Shown: in pieces, positions 5,218 to 7,078 of the stretch
How the letters are laid out: every line of letters begins with the position of its first letter
How positions within the stretch are numbered: the first letter of the stretch is position 1
From: Deltaproteobacteria bacterium
GTDB lineage: Bacteria; Bdellovibrionota_C; UBA2361; SZUA-149; JADYYL01
NCBI GenBank assembly: GCA_020853655.1
Contig: JADYYL010000332.1
Coordinates: 1 to 7,078 of the forward strand
Direction: 5' to 3'
Length of the DNA: 7,078 nt
The notes under the pieces: generated by a model
Told to the model about the DNA's origin: nothing
Database searches by the model: none
Seen by the model: only the letters and a program-made list of their open reading frames with translations
Translations under genes and position numbers: made by a program

Positions 5218-5895
5218 ATGAACGAGATTGCGAAACGGATTGCCGAGATTGCGCTGGACATTAAGGCGATCAAACTTCAGCCGAATGATCCGTTCACGTG
5301 GGCATCGGGTCTACGGATGCCGTTGTATAACGACAACCGATTGCTCCTTGGCTCGGCCGCTCACCGACGAGCGGTCACCGATGGCTTCGAGGCATTGTTT
5401 CGTGAGCGGTATCCGACTGGCGGCATAGACGTCATCGCGGGGACCTCGACGGCTGGGATCCCTTGGGGCGTAGCACTTGCCGACCGGGTGGAGCTTCCCT
5501 TCGTATATGTGCGAGAGAAACCCAAAACCCACGGCAAGAAAAAGCGGGTCGAAGGCGTGCTACCGCAAGGCGCTCGAGTTCTCCTCGTCGAAGATTTAAT
5601 CTCCACGGGCGGTTCGTCCGTAAGCGCACTCCTCGGAGTTCGCGAGGAGGGGGGCACGATCGACACCTGCCTCTCAATCTTTTCCTACTGTTTCCCCGAA
5701 GCGGAAGATCAGTTTCGCCAGGCGCAGGCGACGTATCGTTCGCTGCTCCGCTTTCCGGAACTGCTGGAGATTGCACAGGAGCGAAAGGCTATCACCCCCG
5801 CGGACGTCGCCGTACTCGACGAGTGGTCGCGATCGCCGTTGACCTGGGGAGCGGCACACGGTTTCCCGCCAGTGGTCAAAGAGCAGGCGGCTTAG
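5218..5895 (+). CDS. pyrE: Orotate phosphoribosyltransferase PyrE
   Basis: This cytosolic enzyme of de novo pyrimidine synthesis converts orotate and PRPP to orotidine 5'-phosphate. The 225-residue protein shows the N-terminal LQPNDPFTWASGLRMPLYND (20-39), the catalytic loop YVREKPKTHGKKK (97-109) with K103 and H105 in the classical OPRT positions, and the PRPP-binding motif VLLVEDLISTGGS (121-133). The C-terminal extension with EEDQ-like and LDEWSRSP segments (about 160-210) is like the longer PyrE type I recall from Bacteroidota, rather than the 213-residue enterobacterial form. ATG 5218 is chosen because GGGGAGGAG ends 3 bases upstream; a longer frame from 5041 adds 59 low-complexity residues and no homology. 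It is a single gene, transcribed away from the T3SS operon and followed by hairpins. Attenuation by its leader hairpin is possible but not shown. Confidence 0.95.
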   Translation: MNEIAKRIAEIALDIKAIKLQPNDPFTWASGLRMPLYNDNRLLLGSAAHRRAVTDGFEALFRERYPTGGIDVIAGTSTAGIPWGVALADRVELPFVYVREKPKTHGKKKRVEGVLPQGARVLLVEDLISTGGSSVSALLGVREEGGTIDTCLSIFSYCFPEAEDQFRQAQATYRSLLRFPELLEIAQERKAITPADVAVLDEWSRSPLTWGAAHGFPPVVKEQAA

Positions 5896-5947
5896 GGAAA
5901 TTCTGATTCAGAATTCGAACTTCCCTGAAATGCCTTGGAAGGCATTT
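5894..5947 (+). terminator. Hairpin pair after pyrE, probable terminator
   Basis: Starting at the pyrE stop, AGGGAA (5894-5899) can pair with TTCCCT (5921-5926), enclosing ATTCTG-ATT-CAGAAT (5900-5914). Immediately after comes a perfect 8-bp stem AAATGCCT (5928-5935), loop TGGA, AGGCATTT (5940-5947). The U-run is only three bases, so termination may be weak or factor-assisted. The second stem abuts repeat copy B. Confidence 0.5.
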
Positions 5948-6092
5948 GCCGCGGACTGAAACGAGAATGAAAGTCCGCGAAGCGACTCGCGATGTGCGCC
6001 GCTCGAGCGAGCGTCGTCATTGGCGCGACTGAACCTATTCCATTATTGAAACATTGGGCCCCCGGATGGGGACTGATTCAGAGGTTCCTTAG
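5942..6092 (+). repeat. Dispersed repeat element, copy B (downstream of pyrE)
   Basis: This is the plus-strand counterpart of the element at 4257-4128. The conserved block begins CCGCGGACTG at 5949, with the stem GCGGACT (5951-5957) and AGTCCGC (5972-5978) around a 14-base loop; in this copy an outer C-G pair lengthens the stem to 8. The block GATGTGCGCCGCTCGAGCG (5991-6009) is identical in both copies. About 20 bases at roughly 6033-6056 are absent from copy A. Similarity returns at CCCCCGGATGGGG (6059-6071) and fades after CTTAG near 6092. It lies between pyrE and pilB in the same orientation as both. A frame opening MCAARASVVIGATE at 5992 runs to 6246 but has no ribosome site. Confidence 0.88.
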
Positions 6093-6468
6093 AGCGGGTC
6101 GTCCGCGACTCAAGCCGCATGCCTCATGCGACAAAGAACGCCCGTTCTACTGCGCCCGGAGGACGAATACTCCCTCCTTCAATGCGAGAGAGCGCGAACC
6201 TCGCGACACCGCGTCAAGCCATCCGACCCCTTCACAATCTTCTTAAAACGGCCTCAGCGTTTCTCGGGCCCCCAACGACTCTTTCCCCGTGTCAGCCCAT
6301 CGCGGAGTCACGGACACGCCGCTCCCCACACTTTCTGCTCGTTCTGTTCTCGTAAAGCATTCAAGAACTTATGCCGATAACGATACTCGGTGCCAATTTT
6401 TGTCCGCGAACTGAGGTTGTCGACGTTTTTTTGCGGGACGAGAGGAAAACAGTCTTTCCGTCTGAGCT
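6093..6468. other. Gene-free stretch before pilB
   Basis: There is no supported gene. It contains a small palindrome CGCATG-CCT-CATGCG (6116-6130), a lower-GC patch with CGATAACGATACT (6375-6387) that could include a -10 element but has no good -35 partner, and a run of seven T at 6426-6432 beside the palindrome GTCGAC. The pilB promoter should be in this region; I cannot locate it with confidence. Confidence 0.5.
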
Positions 6469-7078
6469 ATGTCATCACGAATCGGGGATCTCCTCGTCAG
6501 ACAAGGTCTTCTTACGCAAGAGCAGTTGAAGCTCGCGCAAGACACCCAGTCTCAGAGTGGAGGTTTCCTCAGCACAGCGATCATCAAACTCGGTGTCGTC
6601 ACCGAGCGTCAGCTCGTGGAAGCACTCGCCAAGCAATATGGTCTGCCGATTGTCGCGATCGATTCGGAACAGATCGATCCTGATGCCGTTGCACTGCTTC
6701 CGCACAATATCGCCGTAAAACACAATCTCGTCCCTCTCCGTTACCACGGCTCCGCGCTCATGGTCTCGATGGTCGATCCATCGAACATCCTCGCGCTCAA
6801 CGACGTGAAGTTCATCACGGGACGCGATATCCACGTCGTGCTCGCGACAGAATCCGACGTCAAACAACATATTGAGAAGCTCTACGAGAGCAATATCTCC
6901 TACGACAGCATCATCGAAGACCTCGGAGATGACTCCAATGTCGAGGTCATTGATGCGAGTGACTCTCTTGATCTCCAGGCACTCGAGAAGGCGTCAGAGG
7001 ATGCTCCGGTCGTCAAGCTCGTCAACGCGATTCTGACCGACGCGATCAAAAAGGGCGCGAGCGATATTCACATCGAAC
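6469..7078 (+). CDS. pilB: Type IV pilus assembly ATPase PilB / GspE-like, N-terminal part (runs off the right edge)
   Basis: This is the cytoplasmic ATPase that powers pilus extension (or type II secretion if GspE). 203 codons are present. Residues 4-60 hold two helical MshEN-type repeats, RIGDLLVRQGLLTQEQLKLA and LSTAIIKLGVVTERQLVEAL, followed by AKQYGLP. Residues about 83-130 complete the T2SSE N-domain (LVPLRYHG, MVSMVDPSN, FITG, IHVVLATESDV). A linker rich in Asp/Glu/Ser (about 140-175) leads to APVVKLVNAIL...KKGASDIHIE, the start of the ATPase core. Walker A and the zinc motif would lie beyond the window. MshEN domains in this family can bind c-di-GMP, so such control is possible. ATG 6469 is the first start after an in-frame stop at 6463. 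The nearest purine-rich ribosome site, GAGGA, is 22-23 bases away, which is unusually far. PilB is preferred over GspE from the overall match to myxobacterial PilB. Confidence 0.85.
   Translation, partial: MSSRIGDLLVRQGLLTQEQLKLAQDTQSQSGGFLSTAIIKLGVVTERQLVEALAKQYGLPIVAIDSEQIDPDAVALLPHNIAVKHNLVPLRYHGSALMVSMVDPSNILALNDVKFITGRDIHVVLATESDVKQHIEKLYESNISYDSIIEDLGDDSNVEVIDASDSLDLQALEKASEDAPVVKLVNAILTDAIKKGASDIHIE

Noticed and set aside
4592..5221. 209-residue plus-strand frame with SLSSA repeats
   Set aside because: The repeat is open in both strands. The frame overlaps the pyrE start and the divergent promoter region and has no domain or ribosome site.
5992..6246. 84-residue plus-strand frame starting in repeat copy B
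   Set aside because: Only its first part matches copy A. The rest is unsupported, there is no ribosome site, and the frame is broken relative to copy A in the middle.
6419..6432. GTCGAC followed by seven T as a terminator
   Set aside because: A six-base palindrome cannot form a hairpin with a loop, and it lies only about 40 bases before pilB.
6093..6468. Sigma-54 or sigma-70 promoter for pilB
   Set aside because: No GG-N10-GC pair of the right form and no -35 at proper spacing from GATAAC or GATACT.

Overview
The window looks like chromosomal DNA of a Gram-negative bacterium of moderately high GC. The affinity is probably Myxococcota or another former deltaproteobacterial lineage. The evidence is a PilB-type pilus ATPase start with a duplicated RIGxLLxxxGLL motif and an APVVKLVN...ASDIHIE junction resembling myxobacterial PilB, next to a divergent non-flagellar type III secretion (T3SS) export-gate cluster. 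The taxonomic placement is inference.

Layout. Positions 1-4857 are read on the minus strand and form one tightly packed T3SS operon. In transcription order it runs: a gene of unknown function with a repetitive N-terminal region (4857-4306), a 192-bp gap holding a dispersed repeat, a coiled-coil SctO/FliJ-like gene (4113-3496), sctR (3506-2289), sctS (2288-1986), sctT (1982-1074), sctU (1069-233), and the start of one further gene (104 to the left edge). SctR, SctS and SctT build the export gate in the inner membrane. SctU wraps the gate and normally controls substrate switching. The SctO-like protein would couple the ATPase to the gate. The export-gate genes abut or overlap by a few bases, and their Shine-Dalgarno sequences lie inside the preceding gene, so translation is probably coupled. 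Several members are odd. SctR carries about 150 extra low-complexity residues in its periplasmic loop. SctU stops exactly where the NPTH autocleavage motif should be. Three genes carry short in-frame tandem repeats.

Positions 4858-5217 are a divergent intergenic region that must hold the leftward T3SS promoter and the rightward pyrE promoter. On the plus strand follow pyrE (5218-5895, orotate phosphoribosyltransferase), a hairpin-rich terminator region, a second copy of the dispersed repeat (about 5942-6092), a gene-free stretch, and the first 203 codons of a pilB-like gene that runs off the right edge.

The strongest unexplained signal is the repeat pair. A sequence of about 130-150 bp occurs inside the T3SS operon (minus strand, about 4257-4128) and again after pyrE (plus strand, about 5942-6092). 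The first 80 aligned positions are 70/80 identical, a 7-bp hairpin stem is conserved perfectly, and there is a possible small ORF. The two copies are inverted and flank pyrE plus the operon's promoter region.
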